NCBI GenBank assembly: GCA_037576215.1
Contig: JBANDB010000021.1
Location: 558,001 to 622,000, forward strand
Reading direction: 5' to 3'
DNA length: 64,000 bases
Origin: Armillaria gallica
Taxonomy: Eukaryota > Basidiomycota > Agaricomycetes > Agaricales > Physalacriaceae
In this document: in pieces, positions 12,687-22,942 of the stretch
Position numbering within the stretch: position 1 is the first letter of the stretch
Layout: each line of letters starts with the position of its first letter
Notes under the pieces: generated by a model
Database searches by the model: none
Told to the model about the DNA's origin: nothing
The model's input: only the letters and a program-made list of their open reading frames with translations
Translations under genes and position numbers: made by a program

Positions 12687-13100
12687 CTATCTTTTCGACG
12701 CCAATACGAATGCAAACAGCAATGCGATAAGCGCCACCAAACAGGCGGTGATAGTGGCAATGAACGCCCGCGCTACCGGATAATCGCCCTTTGTCAAGGC
12801 TCCCTGTATCGAAAAGTACCGAGTCATCCCAACGCCCAGTACCCCAAGGGACAGGATAACAGCTGTGGCTCCTAGTGGGCGAGCATAGCCGTGTGCTGCC
12901 CCGCTCGTCGGCGAAAAAGTGGTGACATTGGAAGTCGTGCTGGATGAGAGGGAGAATAGCTGGACGAGGGCGACGCCGGTGGAGGCGAGGACGAGAGAGG
13001 TCCGTACGTATGCAAGAAAAGTCCTCTCCGATGCAAGGTGGTCCCTTGCGACGGAGCCGTTGTTCTCCAGTGTTAGGCTGATAGGCATGGTGCTGGGCAA
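12687..13100 (-). CDS. DUF202-domain small membrane protein, paralog 1
   Basis: Single-exon gene of 137 residues. It has the DUF202 hallmark LASERTFLAYVRTSLVLAS near residue 25, followed by three hydrophobic segments (~35-50, ~78-95, ~108-133), as in YidH-like and VTC-associated DUF202 domains. The second Met (MPISLTLENNG, residue 5) aligns with the start of the paralog near 22.9 kb, so translation may begin there. In fungi the isolated domain is a small integral membrane protein of unknown function; in VTC complexes the same domain sits in the vacuolar membrane. It lies between copies of a ~430-bp repeat, and its paralog lies beyond the dynamin pair, so both seem to belong to one duplicated block. 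Confidence 0.85.
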   Translation of the reverse strand: MPSTMPISLTLENNGSVARDHLASERTFLAYVRTSLVLASTGVALVQLFSLSSSTTSNVTTFSPTSGAAHGYARPLGATAVILSLGVLGVGMTRYFSIQGALTKGDYPVARAFIATITACLVALIALLFAFVLASKR

Positions 13101-13261
13101 AGAGGAGCAATTCCGAATAATTACCTCCGTTGTCGGCCGTAAGCCTTTTCAGGTCGTGAATTCCGAATCGTTAGCCGTGGTCGTCGTAGCATCAGCATCG
13201 TCGAGGATGGTCCAGTCAGAAGTTTCATCGTCGTCGTAGACGTTGAGGTCGAAGAAGGAAA

Positions 13262-13690
13262 TCAGTGACGCAATAGGAAATTCGAGTCGCGGTGCTTCTT
13301 CGCTTTTCTCCTTTCGACCACCATCATCGCATGGCACATTCTCAGCGGCTTCTCGCCCTGGATATCGACGACGACGGCCCCCGGTATCGCTCTTGGCGAG
13401 CGTCGCAATAGCATAGGGTACGTTGCTACCTTTTGCCTGACTGCTCGCTGGCTGAGTTTTTGCATAATAGCTTCAGATAATTCTGAAAAATCAACCAATA
13501 ACCAAGCATCGGTGGTATCCTAGCACTAGAAGCTGTCGAGTACAGCACAGTCAATGCGATCAGCTGATGCACAACGTTACGGGGACGGTAGTAATGTAGA
13601 TAAGGAGGTGCGTGGACCGATTTACTGTTCATTTTCGTTGCTCACTTGGCCTTTCAGCTAGCAATAGCGTGTTCGAGGGCCATCGCTGCT
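13262..13690 (+). repeat. ~430-bp repeat, copy 2
   Basis: Direct relative of the segment at 13930-14310 and reverse relative of 11240-11690. Shared landmarks include TTTCTCCTTTCGACCACCA, CTGCTCGCTGGCTGAG, CTAGAAGCTG, GGAGGTGCGTGGA and TTGCTCACTT. It sits just upstream of the DUF202 gene start and carries no intact frame. Confidence 0.75.
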
Positions 13691-13929
13691 CGGATGCACC
13701 AGCTCTGTACAAACTGCTGCTGCCAACGACCCTGTAGCACGCATACAAGCAGTGTCTGGTACGTACCCAATTCCATATTCCTTTTCCAATGATGTTCAAC
13801 ACAAAACCTGATTTAATGAGCCTGACCCGGCTTGCTGGGCTTGACGATCTTTTTCTTTCTGAGACTTCTCTTGCTGTTCAGTAATAGTCATACAGTCGCT
13901 TATTGTATAAATTTTCACAGGTGTCGCGT

Positions 13930-14310
13930 ACGGTGTCTTGCCTCTTCGCTTTTCTCTTTCAACCATCATCGCATGGCGGTTTCTTCTACTGCATTGGTGG
14001 CCCCCGGTCTCTCTCAAGATGGTATGTCACTAAATTTTCCCGACTGCTCGCTGGCTGAGTTATTGCAAGATGTCAGCTTTATCTTTCAAGTTATCCTGCG
14101 GATTCGGTGAACATCGGTGACACCCTGGGTTCTAGAAGCTGGAGTATTCCGCTACAGCACACCGGTGTGACCAGCGGTAGCTGAAGGCCATCATGGAGGT
14201 GCGTGGACTGACTGATCGACTCGTCCTTCTCATTGCTCACTCTACGCTTCTAGCTGGAAATAATAAGTTCCTTGAGGACCACCCGTGCTTCAGACAAGCT
14301 CCATAAATCA
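13930..14310 (+). repeat. ~430-bp repeat, copy 3, abutting dynamin relic
   Basis: Same order of landmarks as copy 2, with small deletions. Its end (GGAGGTGCGTGGACTGA, then TCATTGCTCACT) lies just upstream of the broken dynamin start at 14359. This suggests the repeat and the dynamin 5' end were duplicated together. Confidence 0.7.
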
Positions 14311-14358
14311 GCTTGGTGGTAACACGGAATTTAAGGACGCTTATCATACCACTACCAG

Positions 14359-14715
14359 ATGCCGTCCTACGCGTCGAAGGACCAGAGTACGGACCACAGG
14401 ATGTACCCCAAGTAATGCTCCAGCTATTCCCACAACACGGCCCCCGTCCTCACAGTCGGAGCAGGATAGTACCGCCGTCTGTACCAAATCAGACGGCATA
14501 CGCGAGATCAAGAAGCTGTATCCGTTCTTCAGGCCCAAAGCTTGGGTTCGCTACCTCTTTCCGACATACGCTTACACCTACCATACGGTGTTAATAGAGT
14601 ATCCCGACGTTGCCCAAGAGCAGTGATCAGCGGTCAATTTAGTACGTCGTCCCTTGAATATCGATGCAAAGCTTGTACTGATCCACGTTCTTGAACAGCT
14701 GCAAAATGCGTACCC
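14359..14715 (+). pseudogene. Decayed 5' end of a third Mx-like dynamin gene
   Basis: The segment runs from a start-like ATG after ACCACTACCAG, as at both intact dynamin genes. It then matches their exon 1 (the counterpart of NQTEYARRCREVMELYRAL is recognisable but frame-broken), the intron 1 region, exon 2 (GCGGTCAATTTAG in place of the P-loop GGTCAATCTAG), intron 2 and the first bases of exon 3. Homology ends there, so the GTPase and stalk are absent. It is about 250 bp upstream of the first intact gene. Confidence 0.8.
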
Positions 14716-14909
14716 GAGGGATTACTACATAGATCCCTCGTGACGCATTACGTTCGGTGTACCCTTCGACTCACGGTAGCTTCCCTGAGAGAAAAGGATG
14801 GATGTAGAGATAAGGTTCAATCAAGCGGACTGGCAAAGTCGAGACACTACTCAAGCGCTCCGTGATCTGATGACTCGAAGGCGAAATAGGCGCTGTGTAT
14901 CGTGATGGA

Positions 14910-14915
14910 TATAAG
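14910..14915 (+). promoter_or_regulatory. Candidate TATA box of dynamin gene 1
   Basis: TATAAG lies 54 bp upstream of the ATG. The second dynamin gene has TATAAGG 50 bp upstream in the matching position, so the element is conserved between paralogs. Confidence 0.5.
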
Positions 14916-14963
14916 AACCTTAGGGTATGCTTCAACACCTTTCTCCCCCACCACCACGACCAG

Positions 14964-17823
14964 ATGTCAGGAATCTTTGGGAGACGTCCCGCGCGCCGGG
15001 GCACCACGAACGGGGACAGAACTGCGAATACTATCCCAAACGGCACTCATACTCCTCCTGCAGGAGACTCCTCACCGCCTGACACAGACTCAGAGCAGGA
15101 TAGCGCTGCCGTTCCTATCAACCAGACCGAATATGCTCGGAGATGCCGAGAGGTCATGGAGCTGTATCGGGCCCTTCAAGAGCTAGGGTTCGTGTTTGCC
15201 ATGGCTTTGCGATATATGCTTACATGTCTTACAGTGCGGATAGGTTGCTCGCAACACTGCCAAAGATCATAGTTATCGGCGGTCAATCTAGTACGTCGTT
15301 TCTTGAATATTGGTACGCAAGTCATATTGATCTATGTCTGTGATCAGCTGGAAAGAGTTCGCTGGTAGAAGCCGTATCTGGCGTACGCCTACGTCTTTCA
15401 CCTGCCTGTTACATTCTCTCATTATCATCTAGATCAATGTACCTCGGGATAGCGGTACTTGTACCAGGTAAATGCACCTCAAGCCTTCCCTGCGCGATCT
15501 CACCCCTTTTCAAGGTGTCCGATGGAGTGCATGATGCTTAGTTCATCCTCCACGTGGTCGTGCACAATCTACCTCAACATCAAGTATGGGACAGATGGTA
15601 GTGAACTCGCCATCCCGGACAAGGCTCAATTTGGACCTGTTATCACGAACAAGGATACGGTCGAGCTATGGATCCGCCGAGCTCAAGCGGCGATCCTTTG
15701 CCGACATCGTCCCAAGGAGGATTTCATCAACATGAACACGGAGGACCTCCGCAATCTTGCTGCAATCGACTCACAGATGCTATCGTTTTCGAGGAATATC
15801 ATCCAGGTGGAGTTGAGAGATCCGGACCTGACAGATCTGTCTTTCATTGATCTACCTGGTAAGGCACTCTTATCTTTGTCTTCGTATACTGACTGTTACT
15901 TTGGCAGGGATTATCCACAATGCGGACGAAGAGATTATCACACTTGTTCGCGACTTGGTGGTTTCCTATATCGAAGAATCGGAGAATACGATTGTCCTGA
16001 TTACAATTCCGATGAGCGGTGTGTTTTCCTTCTTTGACGCCAGATGTATCTTCCTCACACTTGTATCTATAAGATGATATTGAGATGCAAGCTGCAGTGA
16101 AGCTCGCAAAGTCTAAGGATCCTAACGGTGATCGCACGATTGGTCTGAACATTTGTTTTGCCACCTCTATGACCGACCCTAATTGTTCCTACAGGAGTGT
16201 TAACCAAGCCAGATATGCTTACAACTGGTGCCTCTGGTGCGCGTGACAAGTGGAGGGAGATCATTCTTGGGCAAGATCAGAGGCACAAGCTCCAACACGG
16301 CTACTATTGTGTTCGTCTCCCGGACGATGATGAGCGTAGGCGCAATGTCTCTCGAGACGAATCCCAAACGGCGGCCCAGCAGTTCTTCGACAGAACCTCC
16401 CCTTGGAAGGATTTCCCTGATCGTAGTCGGTTTGGCATACCAGCGCTTGTGCGTGATATCAGCCGACTTTTGGTCGGGCTCATCGAGAATTAGTATGTGC
16501 ACAATTCTTTTCTCTTTGCCCTATGCTCAATCCTATAGTATACCGACCCTGAAGGAAAGTGTCGACGGTCTCCTCGCCCACGACAGAGCGGAACTCAGCG
16601 CCCTTCCCCCTCCACCGCATATTGACGAGGCATGGTCCCAGATTATCCTTCTCATCCATCAGTTCTGCGGTCACGTCAAAGCCGCCGTCGAGGGAAAGGA
16701 AGAACACAAGAAGCTCGTACAGCGCAACCGCGCTCGGTATGAGCAGCTCAAACATCATATCCTCTCAACGTGCCCAAACTTCAGACCATTCGAGGATAAG
16801 ACCCGGTATCGAGATCCATGTATCCAGGATGAAGAGTTCGGAGGGAAGGGTAACCCATATGTTCATATGGCTGCATCCGATTATATAATGGATATCAAGG
16901 ATGTGAGGAGAGAGATTGAAAAGTGAGTAGATGTCGCTCTCCAGTGTCTATCTTGCTGAGCGTCTGCCCCTCTGTAGCTGTACTTCGTGGGAACTTCCTG
17001 GTGAAGTTCCGTACGAAACGATACTCAAACTCATTGATCGTTTCACGAAAGAGTGGTCGAATCCTTCTGAGGAGTGTTTCAATGATGTGTACAGGGCATC
17101 GTCAGTGTACATCCAGAAGTTGGTTGCGCAGCATTTTGGACAGTTCAAGCTTCTAGAGATGCACGTTAGGTTTGTTTCTTCCGTTCGCCTGTCCTTCCTA
17201 CCTGGTCTGAAACCTTACGTCTACCCAGTGCACTTGTGCGTTCAAAGATGGAGATCTACAAGAGCGAGGCACTCGTCATACTCCGCAAGGCTGTCAAGCT
17301 GGAGACCTCGCCCAAGTATACTCAAGTACCGCATTACTTGATGGAGCGCTCCAAGTGGCTCGAGCGGTTTCGTACGGTGTATAGGACTTCTAGTACCTAC
17401 GCCATACACCGACCAGGCCCCAGCGAGTCCGCCTTGAGACCCTCTCTAGTTGGAGCAGACTTCTATCCAGTTCGCGAGACGACAGAGGATGAAGAAGCAC
17501 TGCTCGTGATGGCCAAGGTCCGAACATACTTTGAGATGGCTTACAAGGTCCGTCTCTTGTTCGCCCATTCTTTCCTTCGCTGACTAATCGGTATCTAGCG
17601 ATTCATCGATAATGTTCCGCTTACTATTGAGCATGAATTGCACCAGACTCTTCCGGATCGCTTATCGGAGAGTCTTATCAAGGATATGGGAGGGCCGGAT
17701 GCCCGTGAGAGGGCTAGGGAGCTGTTTAGAGAGGATCCGGTAATCGCGTCAAGGAGGAGTGTATTACAAGACAGAATCGCAAGGTTGGAGGAGATCAGGG
17801 GGAGGTTGTATTCTTTTAGATGA
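14964..17823 (+). CDS. Mx-like dynamin GTPase, tandem copy 1, 12 exons, 763 aa
   Basis: Large GTPase of the dynamin superfamily, acting in membrane remodelling by GTP-driven assembly. Exons: 14964-15187, 15235-15290, 15348-15382, 15433-15467, 15515-15858, 15908-16018, 16074-16142, 16195-16492, 16539-16922, 16978-17169, 17229-17547, 17599-17823. A variable N-terminus (~75 aa) precedes the G domain. Motifs are the P-loop GGQSTGKSS (~90-98), the switch-like SGTCTR, DLPG (229-232) and TKPD (295-298). The middle/stalk region contains WELPGEVP, the Mx/dynamin ELPG motif. The GED-like C-terminus runs from FIDNVPLTIEHELHQTL to YSFR. There is no PH or proline-rich domain, as in Mx-like members. Every junction agrees in frame with copy 2. 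The cellular role is unknown; fungal relatives act on mitochondria, peroxisomes, vacuoles or vesicles. Confidence 0.93.
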
Positions 17824-18039
17824 ATTCATAAATCTATTATCTTATAACTATGCTGTATCCTTTCATGTACTTGAATAACAACACATCATGAGTATCAACC
17901 TAATCTTGGAAATCCTGGAGATATCGGCCCGGTGATATCACGTCAGCGCTAATTTGTGATCGATTCGGTGCCGCGTTGTAACTTGAAATTCCCCCTTCCT
18001 CAACCATCCGCTTTCAGGTTCACATATCGTTGTCTACCT
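17824..18039. other. Spacer between dynamin genes
   Basis: 3' flank of the first dynamin gene. No gene is seen. Confidence 0.4.
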
Positions 18040-18240
18040 ATAAAAGACTACCTAAGTACCAATTATCTAGAGCGTCAGAGCAACTAGACGCTGTGGACTC
18101 CTAGCGTTACGGGCCGGTGGTATTGAAGGGACCTTTGTGTGTCGACTTACTGATTCATCATTCTCATTACTCACTTTACGTTTTGAGTTAGCAACAAGAA
18201 CCTTCGAGTAACTCCCTCAGACAATACCCACAATTTTATT
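18040..18240 (+). repeat. Diverged partial copy of the ~430-bp repeat upstream of dynamin 2
   Basis: The order ACTAG..., GTTACGGGCCGGTGGTA, GTGTGTCGACTTACTGATTC, TCATTCTCATTACTCACTTT and GAGTTAGCAAC matches the 3' half of the repeat in front of the dynamin relic. It is more decayed than the other copies. Confidence 0.5.
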
Positions 18241-18613
18241 TCGGCTCAGTGCTTAGCAACAGCCGTTGTGGTTGATTTTCTGTAATAGTACACGCAGAAG
18301 CATCGATCAGGCTATATATTCATGGTGCATATCCAACTTCCTTTTCTCCTCAATTGTTCCGAAACAAAATATCAATGAGATCGACATGGCTTGCTGGTGA
18401 TCACGGTATTTTTGGTTTAATTTTCATGAGACTTTCCTCCTCGCGGTTTGTAATGATAGCACCGCTTACTGTGTTGTTTTCACAGGCGAACTCATCTACC
18501 GCGTACACGATGTCTTTGCCTCGTTACTGAACGGCAGGTACTTTACGAAGCTCCGTTGCGGATAACTTTAGGAAGACAAAATAAGCGCCATGCATCGTGG
18601 TGGTCACACGAGA

Positions 18614-18620
18614 TATAAGG
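18614..18620 (+). promoter_or_regulatory. Candidate TATA box of dynamin gene 2
   Basis: TATAAGG lies 50 bp upstream of the ATG, matching the element at 14910 in the tandem paralog. Confidence 0.5.
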
Positions 18621-18663
18621 ACGCTTAGCACACCTCAGCTCTTTCCCTCCCAACCACCACCAG

Positions 18664-21465
18664 ATGTCGTTCCTTACAAGACGTACCACTCGTAGGGGCA
18701 CCAATGTTCCGAATGGCACCTCAAACAATGTTCCTCCCATTCTCCAAACAGACTCCCCGCCATCTGAGCCAGAGCCAGAGAGCACTACCGTCCCCATCAA
18801 CCAGACGGAATACGCTCGGAGATGTCGGCAGGTCATGGAGCTGTATCGCGCTCTCCAGGCCCTAGGGTTCGTGGACGCTTCCTCTTTCCGACGCATGCTT
18901 ACATACCCGTATGTCACAGTGCCGATAGATTGTTTCCAACGCTGCCAAAGATCATAGTTATCGGCGGTCAATCTAGTGAGCCGTTCGTTGAATATCGATA
19001 CGAAAGTCATACTAATGCTCCGCTTTGAACAGCTGGAAAGAGCTCGCTTGTAGAAGCTGTCTCTGGAGTACGCCTACGTCTTTCACTTGCCTGTTACATT
19101 CTCTCATTATCATCTAGATTAATGTTCCTAGGGACAGCGGCACTTGTACCAGGTGAATACACCTCATGCCTTCCCTGCGCGATCTCACCCCCTTTCAAGG
19201 TGTCCGATGGAATGCACGATGCTCAGTTCATCGTCCACGTGGTCGTGCACGATCTACCTCAACATCAAGTATGGGACAGATGGTAGTGAACTCGCCATCC
19301 CGGACAAGGTTCGATTTGGGCCTATTATCACAGACAAGGATGCAGTCGAGCTATGGATCCGCCGAGCTCAAGCGGCGATCCTCGGCCGTCATCGTGCCAA
19401 GGAGGATTTTTCCAGCATGACCACGGAGGAGCTCCGCAGTCTTGCTACGACTGACCCCCAGACTCTACCTTTCTCCAAGAATATCGTCCAAGTCGAGCTG
19501 AGAGATCCGCAGTTGACGGATCTGTCTTTCGTTGATCTACCTGGTCAGGCGCCCTTATCTTTGGCTTCGTATACTGACTATTACTTTGGCAGGGGTTATC
19601 CACAATGCGGAAGAAGAAACCATCCAGCTTATCAACGACTTGGTTATATCCTATATCGAAGAATCAGAGAATACGATTGTCCTTATTACCATTCCGATGA
19701 GTGGTGCGTTTTCTTCCTCTGACACCATGTATACCCTCCTCATGTCTCTACAAGACGACATTGAAATGCAGGCAGCCGTCAAACTCGCCAAGTCTCGGGA
19801 TCCCGATGGTGATCGCACAATTGGTCTTAACTTCCTTTCACCTACTTTTATGACGGACTCTAATCGTTCCGTACAGGAGTGTTGACAAAGCCGGACATGC
19901 TCACAGTAGGCGCCTCTGGTGCGCGTCAAAAGTGGAGAGAGATAATTCTCGGGCAAGACGAGAAGCACAAACTCAAACATGGCTACTATTGCGTTCGTCT
20001 CCCGGACGACGATGAGCGCAAGCGCAAGATATCGCGAGACGAATCCCAGGCATTAGCTAAAGTCTATTTCGAGAAGAATTCCCCCTGGAAAGAGTTCGTC
20101 GACCGCAGTCATTTTGGTATACCGGCACTTGTGCATGATATCAGCCGGCTTTTAGTCAGGCTTATCGAGAACTAGTACGTGTTCTGTTATTTGCATGTAC
20201 TTGGGCTTATTCTCGTTTCTGTTCAAGTATCCCAACCTTGAAGCAAAGCGTTGACGATATCCTCGCAAGCGATAGAGCGGAGTTGAGCGCCCTTCCTCCA
20301 CTACCACCTACCGGCGAGGCGTGGGCCCAAATTACCATACTCATCCATAAGTTCTGCGTTGACGTCAAAGCCGCCATTGAGGGAAAGGAAGAACACAAGG
20401 GTCTCGTGCAGCGCAACCGTGCTAGGTATGCGCAGTTCAAGCGTGATATCCTTGGAACGTGCCCCAATTTTCGACCATTCGAGGATAAGACCCAGTATCT
20501 AGATCCCTGCATCCGAGACGAAGGGTTCGAAGGGAAGGACGACCCCTACGTTCATATGGCTGCGTCCGAGTATGTCATGGATATCAAGGACGTGAGAGGG
20601 GAAATTGAGAAGTGAGTGTGCTTGTTGCCCCTGGTTCTATCTTACTGAGCTTTCCGTGTAGATGTACTTCGTGGGAGCTCCCTGGCGAAGTCCCGCTGGA
20701 AACGACACGTAAACTCATTGAGCGTTTCACAAAGGAGTGGTCTAATCCTTCAGTGGAGTGCTTCGAGGCTGTGTATGGCACCTCGTCGGCGTACATTCAG
20801 ACGTTGGTTACGCAACGGTTCGGACAGTTCAAGCCTTTAGAGACACATGTCAGGTTCGTTGTTTGTGTCTTCCATCCTATATTCTGTGGCCTTAGCTTCT
20901 GCCCAGCACGCTTGTGCATGCTCAGATGGAGGCGTGCAAGAGCGAGGCCCTCGTCATACTCGGGAAGGCTATCAATTCGGAGACATATCCCATCTTTACC
21001 CAAGTACCGCAATACTCGATGGAACGCTCCAAGTGGTTCAGGAGGTTGTATAGGGCCTATGGGGATCCTCATAGCTATGGCATAGTCATCGCAATGCCTT
21101 CTCCAGTTCGCGAGGCAACAGAAGACGAAGAAGCGCTCCTCGTAATGGCTAAGGTCCGAGCATACTTTGAGATAGCGTACAAGGTCTGTTGTGCTTTTCT
21201 CCGCACACTCTTTCCTTTGCTGACTCTAAGTGGTATATAGCGGTTCATTGACAATGTTCCTCTCACCATCGAGCACGAGCTGCATCAGACCCTGCTATCT
21301 CGCTTATCGGAGAGTCTCATCAAGGACATGGGATTGCCAGACGCCAATCAAAGGGCTAGGGAAATGTTTCGAGAGGATCCGGCAATTGCGTCCAGGAGGG
21401 ACATTTTGAATGACAGAATTGCAAGGTTGGAAGAGATCAAGAAGAAGCTCTATGCATTTAGATGA
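18664..21465 (+). CDS. Mx-like dynamin GTPase, tandem copy 2, 12 exons, 742 aa
   Basis: Paralog of the gene at 14964 with the same 12 exons and intron phases: 18664-18866, 18920-18975, 19033-19067, 19118-19152, 19200-19543, 19593-19703, 19755-19823, 19877-20174, 20228-20611, 20662-20853, 20907-21183, 21241-21465. Seen motifs are P-loop GGQSTGKSS (~83-91), DLPG (222-225), TKPD (288-291), WELPGEVP in the stalk and a C-terminal GED-like helix region. The protein is shorter because the N-terminal extension is 7 codons shorter and exon 11 is 14 codons shorter. All catalytic motifs are intact, so both copies should encode active GTPases, possibly able to co-assemble (inference). Introns 3 and 4 are almost identical between copies while later exons differ more. 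Confidence 0.93.
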
Positions 21466-21618
21466 TCTTACATGTGCACTTGAAGTTCAATTCCACCTGC
21501 TTCGATTACTTGAAGAATGTATTAAATGTCCTCCAATTTACAAGGCCTCGGTCCCGGCCCGGATGGATTACATCAGCAATTGTCTGGTAATTCTAATCGA
21601 TCTCCATCCCTTCTTCCG

Positions 21619-22098
21619 AGGGTTGCGCACGAAATCCTAGGTTTATTCCCGGTAAGTTACCGGTAAGTTACCAGTAACTTATTCCCCTTCGTTGGAGGGG
21701 TTTTTGTTGAGGTAACTTTTGCAAGTTACTAACTTACTGGTCTCTCGTAGACAGATGGACGATGCACGCCTATGGAGGGAGTGACGGCGTGTATGTACTA
21801 ACTTACCTGTCATGTAAGGTACTTGGGCAGAACAATTTGGCACTATTCTATGCATGGTTCAAGTTAGATTGTATATTTACATATGAGGGGTCGTTACGAC
21901 CGAATTACCTTGCATGTTACAGCATGAAAATGTATAAAAACACGGAGACAACAGTTTTGGAATTGCGGTGCGTCAGTCATGTGATAATGTACGTCATAAG
22001 GTAAGCAACAATAACTTACCTAGCAAAACACCCCCCTTGGGGAGGGGTCGGTAAAAAAACGGTAAGTTACCCCCCTTGGAGGTTTCGTGCGCAACCCT
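21619..22098. mobile_element. 480-bp non-autonomous TIR element (MITE-like)
   Basis: Perfect 16-bp terminal inverted repeats, AGGGTTGCGCACGAAA at 21619 and its complement ending at 22098. Subterminal regions are rich in GGTAAGTTAC and its complement (at least six copies of GTAAGTTAC-like words) plus C/G-runs next to TTGGAGG or CCTTGG. There is no coding capacity. No target-site duplication is evident. The right end lies 23 bp from the 3' end of a tRNA gene. Confidence 0.75.
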
Positions 22099-22113
22099 AG
22101 ACCTCATGGAGGT

Positions 22114-22118
22114 AAAAA
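22114..22118 (-). terminator. Pol III terminator of tRNA-Thr
   Basis: Five T residues on the minus strand, 3 nt beyond the discriminator base of the tRNA. Confidence 0.75.
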
Positions 22119-22121
22119 GTA

Positions 22122-22217
22122 TGCCTCCATCCCGGGTTGAACGAGAGACCTTCGCATGACCAGTAACTCCAACCGGAATGGTACAAGTGCGACGCGCTAC
22201 CACTACGCCATAAAGGC
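22122..22217 (-). tRNA. tRNA-Thr (anticodon UGU) with 24-nt intron
   Basis: Folds as a full cloverleaf on the minus strand. The acceptor pairs GCCTTTA with TGGAGGC (discriminator A), the D arm is GCG/CGC, the anticodon stem is TCGCA/TGCGA, and the T arm is TCTCG/CGGGA with loop TTCAACC. The anticodon loop reads CT-TGT-A, followed by a 24-nt intron in the canonical position after nucleotide 37. The mature tRNA is 72 nt. A TTTTT terminator follows directly. Confidence 0.9.
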
Positions 22218-22369
22218 TTACCAGTTATGCGTGGTAGTCTTTCTAAGATGCCTACCGGACATGGCAGACTACAGCAACTTCCTTCGTACCTACTTTAAGT
22301 TTCTCCCGCGGCGAACAAATCGTTGTGTTCCAGGTATCAGCACGTCAGACAGACTGGACAGTAAATCAG

Positions 22370-22942
22370 TCAAATATAATTCATATGGTGATGTGTATCA
22401 GTATCAAGATGCTGGCAGGACTGAGGACCAACTGAGAGCAAGCTGAAACGTAATAAACCTTTGCGAAGAAGGCTGAATGTCGTCAAATCCTTTAGGCCTA
22501 TGCCAGTGAGTCCGTCAGCCTTAATTAGAATATATATCGCGGAAAACCTTACTCGTGTCCTCGCAGCCAGCACGAAAGCAAACAGCATCGTAACAAGCAT
22601 TGCCACACATCCAGTAATGATGACGGCCACCGTACATGCAACAGGGAATTTACCCTCCGTCAAAGCTGCTTGAACGGAGAAATACCTCGACACCCCTACG
22701 GCAAGTATCCCCAGAGCCAAGAGAACAGTCGTGGCTCCAAGGGGTTTAGCGTATCCCTGAGTGCTAGCGCTAGTAGGCGAAAACGATGCGCTCTGCATTG
22801 CGATGGAGAACAGTTGGACGAGAGCGACGCCGGTAGAGGCGAGGACAAGAGAGGTTCTCACGTACGCAAGGAATGTCCTCTCAGAGGCTAGATGATCCCT
22901 TGCGACGGAGCCGTTGTTCTCCAGTGTCAGACTGACATGCAT
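22370..22942 (-). CDS. DUF202-domain small membrane protein, paralog 2
   Basis: Starts MHVSLTLENNGSVARDH and follows paralog 1 (12687-13100) closely through the DUF202 signature LASERTFLAYVRTSLVLAS and three hydrophobic segments to FVLAARTR at about 22553. Paralog 1 stops at this point. Here the open frame runs ~60 codons further, but a GTAAGG donor immediately after ARTR (22552) suggests the extra sequence is an intron plus a short or non-coding last exon. The real protein may therefore be ~130 residues plus an uncertain tail. The role is that of a small integral membrane protein of unknown function. Confidence 0.75.
   Translation of the reverse strand: MHVSLTLENNGSVARDHLASERTFLAYVRTSLVLASTGVALVQLFSIAMQSASFSPTSASTQGYAKPLGATTVLLALGILAVGVSRYFSVQAALTEGKFPVACTVAVIITGCVAMLVTMLFAFVLAARTRVRFSAIYILIKADGLTGIGLKDLTTFSLLRKGLLRFSLLSVGPQSCQHLDTDTHHHMNYI

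Noticed and set aside
15844..16164. Minus-strand frame within dynamin gene 1
   Set aside because: Antisense to exons 5-7, whose splice model is confirmed by the paralog.
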